From CAWJAP01 sp963834365 (GTDB taxonomy: Bacteria; Acidobacteriota; Vicinamibacteria; Vicinamibacterales; Vicinamibacteraceae), in NCBI GenBank assembly GCA_963834365.1, contig CAWIBS010000007.1, positions 62,001 to 126,000 on the forward strand: a stretch of DNA of 64,000 bases, given 5' to 3'. The translations under genes and the position numbers were made by a program. How positions within the stretch are numbered: the first letter of the stretch is position 1; every line of letters begins with the position of its first letter. Shown in pieces: positions 19,724-28,778 of this stretch. The notes under the pieces are model-generated. The model saw only the letters and a program-made list of their open reading frames with translations. It was not told where the DNA came from and ran no database searches.

Positions 19724-19730
19724 GTCGGCG

Positions 19731-20612
19731 ATGGCTCCTCCCTTCCCTGACTGGCTCGAGCCGATGGCCGCGACGCTCACGCAGGAGCGCTTCAGCGGAC
19801 CCGAGTGGATCTTCGAGCGCAAGCTCGATGGCATCCGGATGCTCGCGTTCAAGCAGGGACGCGACGTGAACCTCTGGTCCCGCAACCGGCTCCTGCAGAA
19901 TGCCGCCTACCCGCGCGTCGTCCAGGCCGTGGCCGCCCTGCCGGTGACCGACGTGATTCTGGACGGCGAGGCCACAGGCGTGTGGGGCAAGGCGGGCGTC
20001 GTGGCGTATCACGTGTTCGACGTGTTGTGGCTGAAGGGGCGCGACGTGACCGCGCTGCCGCTGGTCGAGCGACAGGCGCTCTTGAACCGGTTGCCGCTCA
20101 GGGCGCCTCTCGCACACATCGCTGCGCTCGACGAGGAGCGGCCGTGGGAGCGCGCGTGCCGCGAAGGCTGGGAAGGCGTGATCGCCAAGCGGCGCGACTC
20201 CCCGTACGAGCATCGACGCTCCCGGCACTGGCTGAAGATGAAGTGCGAGGCGTCGCAGGAGCTGGTGGTCGGCGGGTTCACCGATCCGCAAGGCGGACGC
20301 GTCGGCCTGGGGGCGCTGCTCGTCGGCTACTTCGACGGCGACGACTTCGTCTTTGCCGGCAAGGTCGGGACGGGGTTCGATACCAGGCTGCTGCTCGAGC
20401 TGCGCTCGAAGCTCGATGCGCTCGAACTGCCGCAGTCGCCGTTCACCCGCGCGATCGGGCTGCCGCGTCTCCGCGCGCACTGGGTGCGTCCCGAGATGGT
20501 CGTGCAGGTGGCCTTCATCGAGTGGACCGTCCACGGCAAGCTTCGCCACTCCCGCCTGCTCGGCATCCGGACCGACAAGCCGGCTCGCGAGGTCACGAGG
20601 GAGACCGCGTGA
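19731..20612 (+). CDS. Stand-alone ATP-dependent DNA ligase (LigD ligase domain)
   Basis: 293 residues: adenylation domain with the nucleotidyl lysine motif FERKLDGIR (K at about 28), ILDGEATG (motif III), GWEGVIAKRRDSPYEHRRSRHWLKMK (motifs IV-V), then an OB domain with GGFTDPQGGRVGLGALLVGY and WVRPEMVVQVAFIEWT. This is the ligase part of bacterial NHEJ LigD, lacking both the phosphoesterase and polymerase domains. It starts 7 bases after the upstream gene and its TGA overlaps the GTG of the polymerase gene, so the two are likely made together and work as separate subunits in end joining. No Ku gene is in the window. Confidence 0.92.
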   Translation: MAPPFPDWLEPMAATLTQERFSGPEWIFERKLDGIRMLAFKQGRDVNLWSRNRLLQNAAYPRVVQAVAALPVTDVILDGEATGVWGKAGVVAYHVFDVLWLKGRDVTALPLVERQALLNRLPLRAPLAHIAALDEERPWERACREGWEGVIAKRRDSPYEHRRSRHWLKMKCEASQELVVGGFTDPQGGRVGLGALLVGYFDGDDFVFAGKVGTGFDTRLLLELRSKLDALELPQSPFTRAIGLPRLRAHWVRPEMVVQVAFIEWTVHGKLRHSRLLGIRTDKPAREVTRETA

Positions 20613-21473
20613 TCACGCACCCCGACAAGGTGCTGTTCCCCGAGGACGGGATCACCAAAGGCGAGCTGGCGGCGTACTACGAAGCGATTGCGCATGCCAT
20701 GGTGCCGCACGTCCTCGCCCGGCCGGTGACGATGGAACGCTACCCGGCCGGCATTGCCGAGACCGGCTTCTTCCACAAGAACCTCGCCAGGGGATTTCCT
20801 GCATGGCTCGAGCGCGTCGAGGTCCCGAAGAAGGATGGAACGGTGCGCCATCCGATCGTCACCGACACGCGATCGCTGCTCTGGATCGTGAATCAGAACA
20901 CGATCACGCTGCACGTGTGGCCGTCGCGCGCGCCCGATCTCTACCGGCCCGATATCTGCGTGTTCGACCTCGACCCGGCAGACGATGATGCGGACGCCGT
21001 CCGCGCGGCCGCGCTCGGACTTCGGGATCTGCTGGGCGAGCTGGGACTGACGACGTGGCTGAAGACGTCGGGTTCGAAAGGCTTCCACATCGTGGTGCCG
21101 CTCGATGGCGAGGCGGACTTCGGCGAGGTCTCGCGGTTCGCGCACGCGGTGGGCAGCGACGTTGGTCGAGCGCGATCCCGAGCACCTCACGCAGGAGTTC
21201 AGCAAGGCTGATCGGCGCGGCCGCATCTATGTGGACACCGGTCGCAACGGTTACAGCGCGACGTTCGCGGCGCCCTACACCGTGCGGGCGAAGCCGGGTG
21301 CGCCCGTGTCCGCGCCGTGCACCTGGGATGAGCTCGAGCGAGGGCATGCCGGACCGCGCACGTTCACGCTGCGGACCATGGCCGCGCGGGTCGCCGAGCT
21401 CGGGGACCTGTGGGATGGCATGAAGGCGCAGTCCCTCCGAAAAGCGATGAAACAACTCGGGCGGAAGCGTTGA
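20609..21473 (+). CDS. LigD-type NHEJ polymerase/primase (one frameshift)
   Basis: About 287 residues of the LigD polymerase (archaeo-eukaryotic primase-like) family: THPDKVLFPEDGITKGELAAYY at the start, catalytic acidic pair in CVFDLDPADDD, LKTSGSKGFHIVVPL, and after the break LVERDPEHLTQEFSKADRRGRIYVDTGRN. GTG 20609 overlaps the ligase stop. The frame breaks near 21162; removing one base in gcgacgttggtc joins HAVGSD to LVERDPEH. These polymerases add ribonucleotides or deoxynucleotides at aligned break ends. The LigD phosphoesterase domain is missing from this locus. Confidence 0.9.
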
Positions 21474-21519
21474 GTGATGGTCGCGCTATCACATCGCCCG
21501 AGAGCTCCGGCGGCGCCGT

Positions 21520-21575
21520 TTGACGTAGTGTCCGGCTTCAGCCGGACCGGCGTGGCTGCTTCAGTCGGACCCGCG
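21520..21575. repeat. REP-like ggcttcagcc palindromes
   Basis: Two adjacent copies of the tccggcttcagccgga type (second imperfect: ctgcttcagtcggac) between the convergent polymerase and sugE genes. The gtccggctgaagccggacac form also appears near 7091-7110 and 31288-31314. Its placement suits a bidirectional transcript-end hairpin. Confidence 0.5.
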
Positions 21576-21580
21576 TGGCT

Positions 21581-21904
21581 TCATTGGGCCGGTGAGACGA
21601 GCTTCAACCCGACGACGCCGGCGAGGATCAGAGCAATGCAGCCGAGCCTGGCGGGTGTGGCAGGCTCGCCGAACAGCCACAGTCCCAGCAGCGCCGTGCC
21701 CGCCGCGCCGATTCCCGTCCACACGGCGTAAGCGGTGCCAATTGGCAGTGTTCTCGCGGCGAGCGCGAGCAGCACCACACTGAGGACGAGCGCCAGGACG
21801 GTCCAGGCGGTCGCGGCGATTCGCGTGAAGCCGTCGGTGTACCTCAACCCGATTGCCCACCCGACTTCGAACAGCGCCGCGACGACGAGGAGTGTCCAGG
21901 CCAT
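21581..21904 (-). CDS. sugE: SMR-family exporter, SugE/Gdx type
   Basis: 107 residues with four membrane helices. It has the Gdx/SugE hallmarks: FEVGWAIGLRYTDGFTR with the membrane glutamate in helix 1, LPIGTAYAVWTGIGAAGTALLG in helix 3 and GLKLV at the end. Members are dual-topology dimers that export guanidinium ion or quaternary ammonium compounds by proton antiport. I looked upstream (21905-21960) for a ykkC guanidine riboswitch and saw none. It converges with the NHEJ genes. Confidence 0.92.
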   Translation of the reverse strand: MAWTLLVVAALFEVGWAIGLRYTDGFTRIAATAWTVLALVLSVVLLALAARTLPIGTAYAVWTGIGAAGTALLGLWLFGEPATPARLGCIALILAGVVGLKLVSPAQ

Positions 21905-21999
21905 GCCTCGAGTGTAACGGCGCGCCGATCAATCGCGGATCAGCCCGCGATCAATTGAGCGCGCGGTTCGCAGCCGAGCGCGACGCTGTCGGCCGTTTC

Positions 22000-22425
22000 C
22001 TAGGCCGTGGCGAGGAAGGGGGCACCGCCGAGGCTCGACACCCGATTGCCGACGCGCGTGACGGTGTCGATGACATCCTGGCCGCGGACGGGCTTTGTAA
22101 GGACGGCCTCGCATCCTTGAGCGCAAAGGGTGCCCTGAGCGCAGGTCGATCCCGTCACGACGATGACGGCGATGTGCCGTGTTGCCGGGCTGGACTTGAG
22201 TCGCCGGCAGAGCTCGTCGCCGCCACACCGTGGCATGTCCAGGTCGGTCAGGACGACATCGGGCGCGAAATCGGCCACGCGCTCGAGGGCCTCGATGCCG
22301 TCGGCAGCCACCTCGACGAGGAGCCCCTGATGAGCCAGGAGCAATGCGAACAAACGCCTGACCAGAGGGTCGTCATCCGCGACGAGCACGCGGAACCCAG
22401 CCTGCGCAGCCGGCATCTCGTGCAT
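22000..22425 (-). CDS. Stand-alone response-regulator receiver protein
   Basis: 141 residues consisting of one receiver domain: FRVLVADDDPLVRRLF with the acidic pocket, phospho-accepting Asp in PDVVLTDLDMPRCGG, Thr in VIVVTGST and Lys in VLTKPVRG. No output domain, so it would act by protein-protein contact in a phosphorelay or on a partner. It contains two cysteines close together (STCAQGTLCAQGC) in the loop after beta-4, unusual for a receiver. It starts 6 bases after the small upstream gene; no kinase is adjacent. Confidence 0.9.
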   Translation of the reverse strand: MHEMPAAQAGFRVLVADDDPLVRRLFALLLAHQGLLVEVAADGIEALERVADFAPDVVLTDLDMPRCGGDELCRRLKSSPATRHIAVIVVTGSTCAQGTLCAQGCEAVLTKPVRGQDVIDTVTRVGNRVSSLGGAPFLATA

Positions 22426-22431
22426 GGCGTG

Positions 22432-22650
22432 TCAATCCGCGCCCGAGCGCCGGGCGCCTTTCAACATCACGTCCCCGCTGCGAGGCGGCGCCGACGACCT
22501 GACGCGCTCCACGACAGTCAGACTGTCGTGACCGTCAGCTTCCGCGACACGCAGCGTATTGGCCAGAACCTCGCTGAACGCTTGATCGACCGTGGGGGTG
22601 ACCGCCGTTACGCGCTCAACGACTTCTTCGTACGAATCATCTGACGACAT
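22432..22650 (-). CDS. Small acidic protein upstream of the receiver gene
   Basis: 72 residues (MSSDDSYEEVVERVTAVTPTVDQAFSEV ... GARRSGAD), mostly predicted helix, no signal or membrane segment and no family I recognise. It ends 6 bases before the receiver gene and is co-directional, which is the main reason to keep it. It could be a partner of the receiver, or a spurious frame. Confidence 0.4.
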   Translation of the reverse strand: MSSDDSYEEVVERVTAVTPTVDQAFSEVLANTLRVAEADGHDSLTVVERVRSSAPPRSGDVMLKGARRSGAD

Positions 22651-22759
22651 CAATGACCTGACAGCGTGGTTTCAAGCAAGCCCTGTGCCCCCGGGGGCGA
22701 CTCAGGCGTTGTCCACATGGGGCGGCCGGCTTGCATACCTCATCGTCTGGAGGTCACGT

Positions 22760-23173
22760 ATGCCGGAACGCCGCACGCTGGAACGGGCCAGACAGGCCAA
22801 GCGCGAGGGGAAGGCGCCCTCGACTCAGGCTGGTGAGTTCGTGCGCGAGGAGATCGAGCACATCCGGGAAGGCCGCCACGGCGCGCGATCGGCGAAACAA
22901 GCCATCGCCATCGGTCTTTCCAAAGCGCGGCGCGCGGGCGTGAAGCTGCCGCCGCCGAAGAAGGGGACAACGTCAGCACGGACGAGGAAGAGTGCCGAGC
23001 GCGACTATTCGAAAGGGCAGAAGTCGCAGGGACAGGGGAAAACAGCCAGGCGACCGTCGGCCCGGCGTTCGCGCGCCGCGCTCGAAGCCCTCAAGGACGA
23101 GCCGCGACATGCCGCCTCACATCTCGCGCTCTCACGCCAGGCGCGACAAGCGAGCCGGCGCCGCAAGAAGTAG
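22760..23173 (+). CDS. DUF6496 basic protein
   Basis: 137 residues. The N-terminal half carries the conserved block RARQAKREGKAPSTQAGEFV, EEIEHIREGRHGARSAKQAIAIGLSKARRAGVKLPPPKKG, recognised as the DUF6496 family. The C-terminal half is an Arg/Lys/Ser/Ala-rich tail like those of histone-like nucleoid proteins. ATG 22760 has GGAGG at 22749-22753. Strongly basic, probably DNA-binding; role unknown. Its closeness to the NHEJ genes may be meaningful. Confidence 0.85.
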   Translation: MPERRTLERARQAKREGKAPSTQAGEFVREEIEHIREGRHGARSAKQAIAIGLSKARRAGVKLPPPKKGTTSARTRKSAERDYSKGQKSQGQGKTARRPSARRSRAALEALKDEPRHAASHLALSRQARQASRRRKK

Positions 23174-23199
23174 CGGCGGCGCACTCGAGCCTGGCGTGC

Positions 23200-24908
23200 T
23201 CACGTGTGCTCGAACTTCTCGGAGAACGCCTGCCGCTGCGGCAGGCTCCCGAGCATGACGAGCTCGGCCCCTTCGGTGAGTGGCGTCTCGGCGGTCAGCG
23301 GCGCAATCAGCCGTCCCTGCTGCTCGAGCGCGACCACGCTGAGACCTGTCGCCGAGCCGATTTCGGAGGCGCCCAGAGTCTTGCCGACGAGCGCCGGCGG
23401 CACGCCGATGGAAAAGAGCCGCACGCCCTCACCGAGCACCACGGGCTCGTGCCCCTCGAGCAGCGCCATCATCGTGTCCACGGCGAGCGTGACATAGCTG
23501 AGCACGAAATCGGCGCCGGCGCGGTGGACGGCTTCGACGTTGCGCTCGTGGGTGATGCGGCTCACGATGCGCACGCGCTCCGCCAGCCGCCGGCAGAACA
23601 CCGCGAGATAGATGTTCATCGCATCGTCGTTGGTCGTGAGCAGCACCGTCGTCGCGTGATCGATCCCGGCGCGCACCAGCACGTCGCGATCGGCGGCATC
23701 GCCCTCGAACAAGCCATCGACCTCGCGACCGAGGGGGGCGAGCGCCCTGGGGTTGCAGTCGACCACGTGCACGGGCAGCCCGAGTCGCCTCAGGGCGAGC
23801 GCCGCCGCTTGACCGACCATCCCGGCGCCGATGACGAGCGCCAGCGGCGCCGCACCGGGCGAGGCCGGTCCGGGGACGTCGAGCGTGGCCAGTTGTTCCG
23901 CCGTTCCCACCAGCACGAGCACGCTTTCGTTGGGAATGGGGGTGTCGGCATACGCCGGCCGCAGCTGTCCGCGCTGCCAGAGACCGACCACGCTCACACC
24001 GTGGCGCTCCCTGAAGTGAGTGTCGCGCACGCGAACGCCCGCAAGCGGGGTGCCTCGCGCCGGCAGCTCGGCGATTTCGAGCGATCCGAGACGCCCGATG
24101 ACATGGGCCTGCGGCCGGCCCGTGTCGGCTCGAGTGGCGAGCGACTCGCCGAGCCGCCGCTTGAGCGGCAAGGCCCAGCGCGCTCCGGTCAGCTCGAGAA
24201 TCTCCGCGGCATCGTCGCTCTCGACAATGGCCGCAACCGGGACGTGAGGCGCGGTTTCCCGGACCGTCAACGTGACGTTGGTGTTGACCGTGTCTTCGCA
24301 GTTCGCGACGACCAGCCGGGCCGACGCTGCCCGCACCTTCTCGTAGGTGGCGCGATTGTCGTTGTCCCCGAGGACGACCGTGATGCCTCCGCCCAACAGG
24401 CGGCTCGCCTTCGCCGCATCGGGCTCAATCACCACGTAGGGGATGTCATCGGCCTCTAGACGATCGACGAGCGATGCCGCAATCGCGTCGTATTCGACAA
24501 TGATCACGTGGCCTGTCGTGCTGGCCTCGGGAGCTCGCGAGGCGCGAGCAGGCGGACGCGCGCCTCCAGCCACGGTGCGTAGAACAACCGGATGAACTGG
24601 AACGGCAGAACGACCAGGAGGAGGATGACCCCCGACAGGAGCACGATGATGCTGAAGAGGCGCCCGGCGTCGCTCGTGAAGGTGATGTCGCCGAAGCCGA
24701 GGGTCGTCATCACGACGAGCGTCCAGTAGAACCCGGTCACCCAGGAATGACTCTCGCCTTCCGCCTGGGCCTTGATGACGTGGAACAGCACGGCGTAGAG
24801 CGTGATGAGCCCCGCCAGGAACACGAGGTAGCGAACCAGCGCCCTCACGTTGGTCCGCATCTCCCGGTCGTACAGGAGGTAGGTCAGCTGGCTGGTGATG
24901 AACTTCAT
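23200..24908 (-). CDS. Two-helix K+ channel with tandem TrkA-type RCK domains (one frameshift)
   Basis: About 568 residues. N-terminal part (ATG 24908) has two membrane helices with the K+ selectivity filter MTTLGFGDIT between them. Two TrkA_N (Rossmann-type) domains follow: GHVIIVEYDAIAASLVDRL and LALVIGAGMVGQAAALALRRLG, plus TrkA_C-like segments ending in GAELVMLGSLPQ. The channel half reads into a stop at 24504 while the TrkA half is one frame off; restoring one g in the run near 24520 joins RELPR to ASTTGHVII. The intact protein would be a ligand-gated potassium channel whose RCK domains sense nucleotides or ions. Confidence 0.85.
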
Positions 24909-24960
24909 CGCGGGCGCGCTGGGAGACCGGTGGCCAGCGAGACGGCGGATTCTGCCCGCG

Positions 24961-26040
24961 TCACTTCCTGACGACGTACCAGTTGTTCATGACGTCGTGG
25001 GCGATTTCGTGCTTCTCGACCGATCCGAAGCCGGCCGCGGCGAGATACTCCCGCGTCTTCTGTTCGCCCCACATCGCGCCAAGGCCTTCCCCGCCCTGCG
25101 CGAGCGACACCGTCATGCAGTGGAGCGTCGAGACCGTGTAGAGGAACGTCCCCAGCACGTGGCCGATGTTGCCGCGGATGTCGGTCGTCGCCTTGATGTC
25201 CTGCATCAGGTACACGCCGTCAGGGCTCAGGCTGCGGTAGATGCCCTTGAGAAGGTTCAGCGGCTTCCCCTGATCGTGCACCGCGTCGAAGGTGGTGATG
25301 AAGTCGAACGCGTGCTCGTCGGCCGTCTCGTCGAAGTCGGACAGGTTGCGGGCGACGAACTGTACGTTGGTCAGCCCCTTGGACGCAGCACTTTGCCGCC
25401 CGTTGGCGACCGCTTCCTCCGAGAGGTCGAAGCCCACGCACTGACTGCGCGGAAAGAGCTCCGCGAGACGCACCAGCGCCCGGCCCGATCCGCAGCCGGC
25501 ATCGAGTACGCGGATCCCGGCCTCCAGCCGGCCCACGAGGCCTGGCACGAGCGGCAGCACGTGAGCCTCGAGCGAGGAGACCACCGTCTGATCCTCCGCC
25601 ATCAGCGCGTGGAAGCGCGGGAACCGCGAGTAGGGAACGCCACCACCCTGCTTGAAGCACGTGATGATCTCGTCTTCGACGGTGCCAAGGAAGGGGACGA
25701 TCTGGGCGAGCATCGCGAGGTTGTCGGTTCCGGCCTCGCGGGTGAGAAACGCCGCGTGCTCGTCGGGAAGCAGGAAGTGCGTGCTCTCCTCGTTGACCTC
25801 GACGACGCCGGAGGTGACCATCGCGCCGAGCCACTCGCGGACATAGCGCTCGTCGAGGCCGGCGCGACTCGCGATCTCCCGGGGCGTCGAGGCGGGCTGG
25901 CCACGCATGCTGTCGAAGAGCCCCGTGCGATGGCCGATCGACGTCATGAGACAGAGACCCGCATCGTTGACGGCTTGTATGAAGCGGCCGGCAAAATTCT
26001 CGGCCCTCGCGTGGTCGAACGTCGGAACTTCTTGTGACAT
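24961..26040 (-). CDS. Class I SAM-dependent methyltransferase with N-terminal winged helix
   Basis: 359 residues. N-terminal 100 residues form a dimerisation/winged-helix region (STPREIASRAGLDERYVREWLGAMVTSGVVEV) like that of small-molecule O-methyltransferases and Rv2258c-type proteins. The Rossmann methyltransferase has motif I VLDAGCGSGRALVRLA at about residue 180, an acidic residue in CVGFDLS and FDFITTFDAVHD as motif IV/post. ATG 26040. Substrate unknown. Confidence 0.88.
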   Translation of the reverse strand: MSQEVPTFDHARAENFAGRFIQAVNDAGLCLMTSIGHRTGLFDSMRGQPASTPREIASRAGLDERYVREWLGAMVTSGVVEVNEESTHFLLPDEHAAFLTREAGTDNLAMLAQIVPFLGTVEDEIITCFKQGGGVPYSRFPRFHALMAEDQTVVSSLEAHVLPLVPGLVGRLEAGIRVLDAGCGSGRALVRLAELFPRSQCVGFDLSEEAVANGRQSAASKGLTNVQFVARNLSDFDETADEHAFDFITTFDAVHDQGKPLNLLKGIYRSLSPDGVYLMQDIKATTDIRGNIGHVLGTFLYTVSTLHCMTVSLAQGGEGLGAMWGEQKTREYLAAAGFGSVEKHEIAHDVMNNWYVVRK

Positions 26041-26133
26041 CACTGGTCCGCCATCAGGGGTTGTTACCGCGGTGATGACAGATCAGAGAGCAGAGATGAG
26101 GGATAGTCAAGCGTCTGGCAGGCCGCCAGCTGC

Positions 26134-27105
26134 TCAGGCTTTCGAGGGGAGCGTGCGCTGGTGGCGCCTCGCCAGACGAAACACTTCACGCCCCACTTCG
26201 AAGAGCAGCACGATGAAGGTCGAGATGAGCCCGATGCGGGCGGCCAGGTTGATGGCCGGTGCCACGCCGCCCTCGGCCGGCATGGCCGTCTCGGCCGCGA
26301 CCACGAGATCGCCCGCTCTCAGGAAGAGCGCGATCATCACCAGCGAGACGACATGGCCGACAATCTTCGCGATCGATCGCAGCGCGAGCCAGTTCGGCCG
26401 CAGCAGAACGATCCACTGCACGATCAGCCCGGCGGATGCGACGAGGAGAATTGGAACGTACAAGCTTTGCCACACCGGAGCAAGCTCCAGGACGACCGAC
26501 GCCGGACCGAAGATGAGCCAGGGATGACTGGGCACGGCGGTCCACCAGACGATGAACGCGGTGCTGAAGAAGATCTCGCAGGCCAGGCTCACCCGCGAAG
26601 GGCCGGCGGGCGGCTTCTGCAGCGGGGGAAGGCTCCCCGGCGTCCAGCCGGCGATGAACGGCAGCCGCGGCATGTGCCGATCGAACACCGCGAAGGCCAG
26701 GGTGACCCAACCGAACACCATGACGCCCGGTCCGATGGGCAACGTGACGAGTGCCGAGACGACCTGGTTCACCGGCTTGCCGGTGGCGAGCAGCACCGTC
26801 GCCGCGATCACGTGCACGAGCACCATCCCCGCGAGTGACACCTTGAGCACGAACCAGTAGAAGGGAAGGATCGCCGAGCCAATCAGCGCCCGCTGCGGCC
26901 GATAGCGCGCGGCCAGCAGCATCGGGTGTCCAAAGGGCTTCAGGATCGATTCCTGCTCGCGCTGATCGAGCGGACGTCCGAGCGCCTCCTCCCGTTCTTC
27001 GGCCTGCGAGCGCAGCTCCTCGGACAACTCGCGGATGATGTCGTCGCGCTGCGCGCGTGGCAGCCACGCGCTGACGGCCTGCAGATAGCGTTCGATGAGT
27101 TCCAT
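26134..27105 (-). CDS. HAAS-domain membrane protein
   Basis: 323 residues. The first 70 form a HAAS signalling domain (IERYLQAVSAWLPRAQRDDIIRELSEELRSQ ... LDQREQESILKPFGHPMLLAARY). About seven membrane helices follow. HAAS proteins are typically co-transcribed with PadR repressors, as here: the gene starts 15 bases after the padR stop with GAAAGG upstream. It likely senses membrane or envelope state and modulates the PadR protein; the signal is unknown. Confidence 0.85.
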   Translation of the reverse strand: MELIERYLQAVSAWLPRAQRDDIIRELSEELRSQAEEREEALGRPLDQREQESILKPFGHPMLLAARYRPQRALIGSAILPFYWFVLKVSLAGMVLVHVIAATVLLATGKPVNQVVSALVTLPIGPGVMVFGWVTLAFAVFDRHMPRLPFIAGWTPGSLPPLQKPPAGPSRVSLACEIFFSTAFIVWWTAVPSHPWLIFGPASVVLELAPVWQSLYVPILLVASAGLIVQWIVLLRPNWLALRSIAKIVGHVVSLVMIALFLRAGDLVVAAETAMPAEGGVAPAINLAARIGLISTFIVLLFEVGREVFRLARRHQRTLPSKA

Positions 27106-27120
27106 GTCGTTCCGTACCTT

Positions 27121-27483
27121 TCAACTGACGCGGCGTCGATCGTCGTCCTGCACGATCCGATGGAGGGCTGCGTTGAGGGCCGCCCACTCCTCGAGGAGCT
27201 GCTCCAGGGTGCGCGCGCCCGCATCCGAGAGTTGATAGAAGCGCTTCTTCCGCTTGTCGTGCTCGCGCCATTCGCTCAGGAGGAGCCCCTGCGTCTCGAG
27301 GCGGCGGAGCAGCGGGTAGAGTGTGCCCTCGTCGATCGCGAGTCCGTGGTCGTCGAGCGCCTTGCGGAGCGTGTAGCCGTACTGCTCGGTCCGCAGATGG
27401 GCGAGCACGGCGAGCGTCAGGCATCCGCGCCGGAGCTCGAGCCGCAGGTTTTCGAAAACGTCGGTGGCGGCTGGGTTTACCAT
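27121..27483 (-). CDS. PadR-family transcriptional regulator
   Basis: 120 residues: a winged-helix domain with the PadR signature GCLTLAVLAHLRTEQYGYTLRKALDDHGLAIDEGTLYPLLRRLETQGLLLSEW and a C-terminal dimerisation helix. First gene of a two-gene operon with the HAAS protein. Its promoter region carries repeated tgtgacaca motifs lying directly over the start site (see 27484-27533), which suggests autorepression. Confidence 0.92.
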   Translation of the reverse strand: MVNPAATDVFENLRLELRRGCLTLAVLAHLRTEQYGYTLRKALDDHGLAIDEGTLYPLLRRLETQGLLLSEWREHDKRKKRFYQLSDAGARTLEQLLEEWAALNAALHRIVQDDDRRRVS

Positions 27484-27533
27484 GTGTCACAACCTGTGTG
27501 TCACACACTATATGACGCATGGCCTGCCGTCAA
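27484..27533 (-). promoter_or_regulatory. padR promoter with repeated TGTGACACA operator-like motifs
   Basis: Read on the minus strand: TTGACG (27533-27528), 15 bases, TATAGT (27512-27507), then GTGTGTGACACACAGG and TTGTGACACATG running into the ATG at 27483. TGTGACACA occurs twice in direct orientation, and the first copy lies inside a near-palindrome (TGTGTGACACACA). The position between the -10 box and the start codon fits an autoregulatory operator. The 15-base spacing is shorter than ideal. Confidence 0.5.
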
Positions 27534-28154
27534 GTTCCAAGGATCCGACGCAGAGGCCTCTGGCGTCGCAGACTCTAAAGGTGGCCCGCTTAAGTGCGCG
27601 GGAAATCGGGTGACTCGGTGACGCCGCTGCGCCTGCCAGATGTGCCGGCGGTTGTGCGCCGCAATGATGAGGAAGCCGGCGCCGAGCTGGTAGCGGAGGA
27701 GGGGCAGGAAGGGGTTCACGAAACGGACGCGATTGAGGTCGAGGTCGGCCCATTCGACGAGCTTCGTCCGCGCCAGCACCTGGCTGTCCGCAAACCGCCG
27801 GCCGATCTCCTCCTTCGTGCCCGACGGTGCGGGCACGATCTTCCCGGGCGCCTTCAGCCGCCGCTTCGGTGGCGGCTCCATTTCCCGGATGAACCAGCGC
27901 GCGAACCAGCCCGGTGCGATCGGGTCGCGGCGCCGCGATCCGGTGATGCGCGCCGCCTCCGCGGCCGTGGTCATGGCCTCGAGATAGATCCGCGCCGCCA
28001 CGGTCAGATGATCGAGACAGTGGGCGACGCTCCAGGCGCGCCCGCCTCCGGGCTGCCACGTGAACTGCCCGGACGACAGCGACGCCACCAGTGCCAGCGC
28101 CTCGCGCTCCGTGATCTCGAGGGCCGCATGAAGACGAGCCACGTCGTCGTGCAT
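27501..28154 (-). CDS. DinB-like protein
   Basis: About 217 residues of the DinB/YfiT four-helix-bundle superfamily: WSVAHCLDHLTVAARIYLEAM supplies the first His of the metal triad and AAHNRRHIWQAQR the two C-terminal histidines. ATG 28154 is preferred because the longer frame runs into low-similarity sequence. Many members are thiol (mycothiol or bacillithiol) transferases or metal-dependent enzymes; the substrate here is unknown. Its 3' end overlaps the padR promoter. Confidence 0.8.
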   Translation of the reverse strand: MHDDVARLHAALEITEREALALVASLSSGQFTWQPGGGRAWSVAHCLDHLTVAARIYLEAMTTAAEAARITGSRRRDPIAPGWFARWFIREMEPPPKRRLKAPGKIVPAPSGTKEEIGRRFADSQVLARTKLVEWADLDLNRVRFVNPFLPLLRYQLGAGFLIIAAHNRRHIWQAQRRHRVTRFPAHLSGPPLESATPEASASDPWNLTAGHASYSV

Positions 28155-28217
28155 CGTGCCAGCATACCCGCAGGCCCGGCCCGGCGAGGCTCCGGAGCCG
28201 CCCATTCGGAGTAGGAT

Positions 28218-28778
28218 GTGCGGGTGGTCAGCCCTGCCAGCGGGGTTACCGTGTACGGCGCCGACTGGTGCGAAGACACGAGCCGGGCCCGCCGCCTGCT
28301 GCGGCGTCTCGCCGTGCCCCATCGGTATCTGAACGTGGACGATGATCTCGAGGCGTTGTCCGACGCCACCGCCCTCGCGAGCGGTGCACGGCGCACCCCC
28401 GTCGTGGAGGTCCGCGGACAGGCGCTCGTCGAGCCGTCGAACGACACGCTGACCTCTGCGCTCGTCGGCGGCTGGCTATCTGACGTCCGACGAGATCGAC
28501 AGTCGCCTGCACGCGCAGAACGTCGGGGACGCCGAGCGCATGGCGCGGGTCGGCCTGGGCGCCGCCATGTTCTTGGCCGTCCGCGACCTGCCGGCGGGCT
28601 TGCGGCTTCCCGGCGCGCGTCCTCGGACTGGGGCTCATGCTCACGGGTGCGAGCGGGTTCTGTCCGATCTTCCAGGCCCGTCGCGTCTCGTCGATCGGCG
28701 GGGTGGGCGACCGCCCGGGCGAGGCCGAGCACAGTGCCTGGCTCAGGCCGGTTCCCCGGGACGAATCGACGCCTGCGT

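Noticed and set aside
21905..21999. ykkC-type guanidine riboswitch before sugE
   Set aside because: The leader is short and lacks the conserved ykkC elements; I could not find a P1/P2 pairing.
20609..23200. A Ku gene next to the NHEJ genes
   Set aside because: Looked for a Ku-like protein in this stretch on both strands; only sugE, a receiver, a small frame and the DUF6496 gene are present.
26186..27520. 444-residue minus-strand frame over the PadR-HAAS genes
   Set aside because: A different frame of the same strand; the PadR and HAAS frames carry real signatures, this one is Arg-rich noise.
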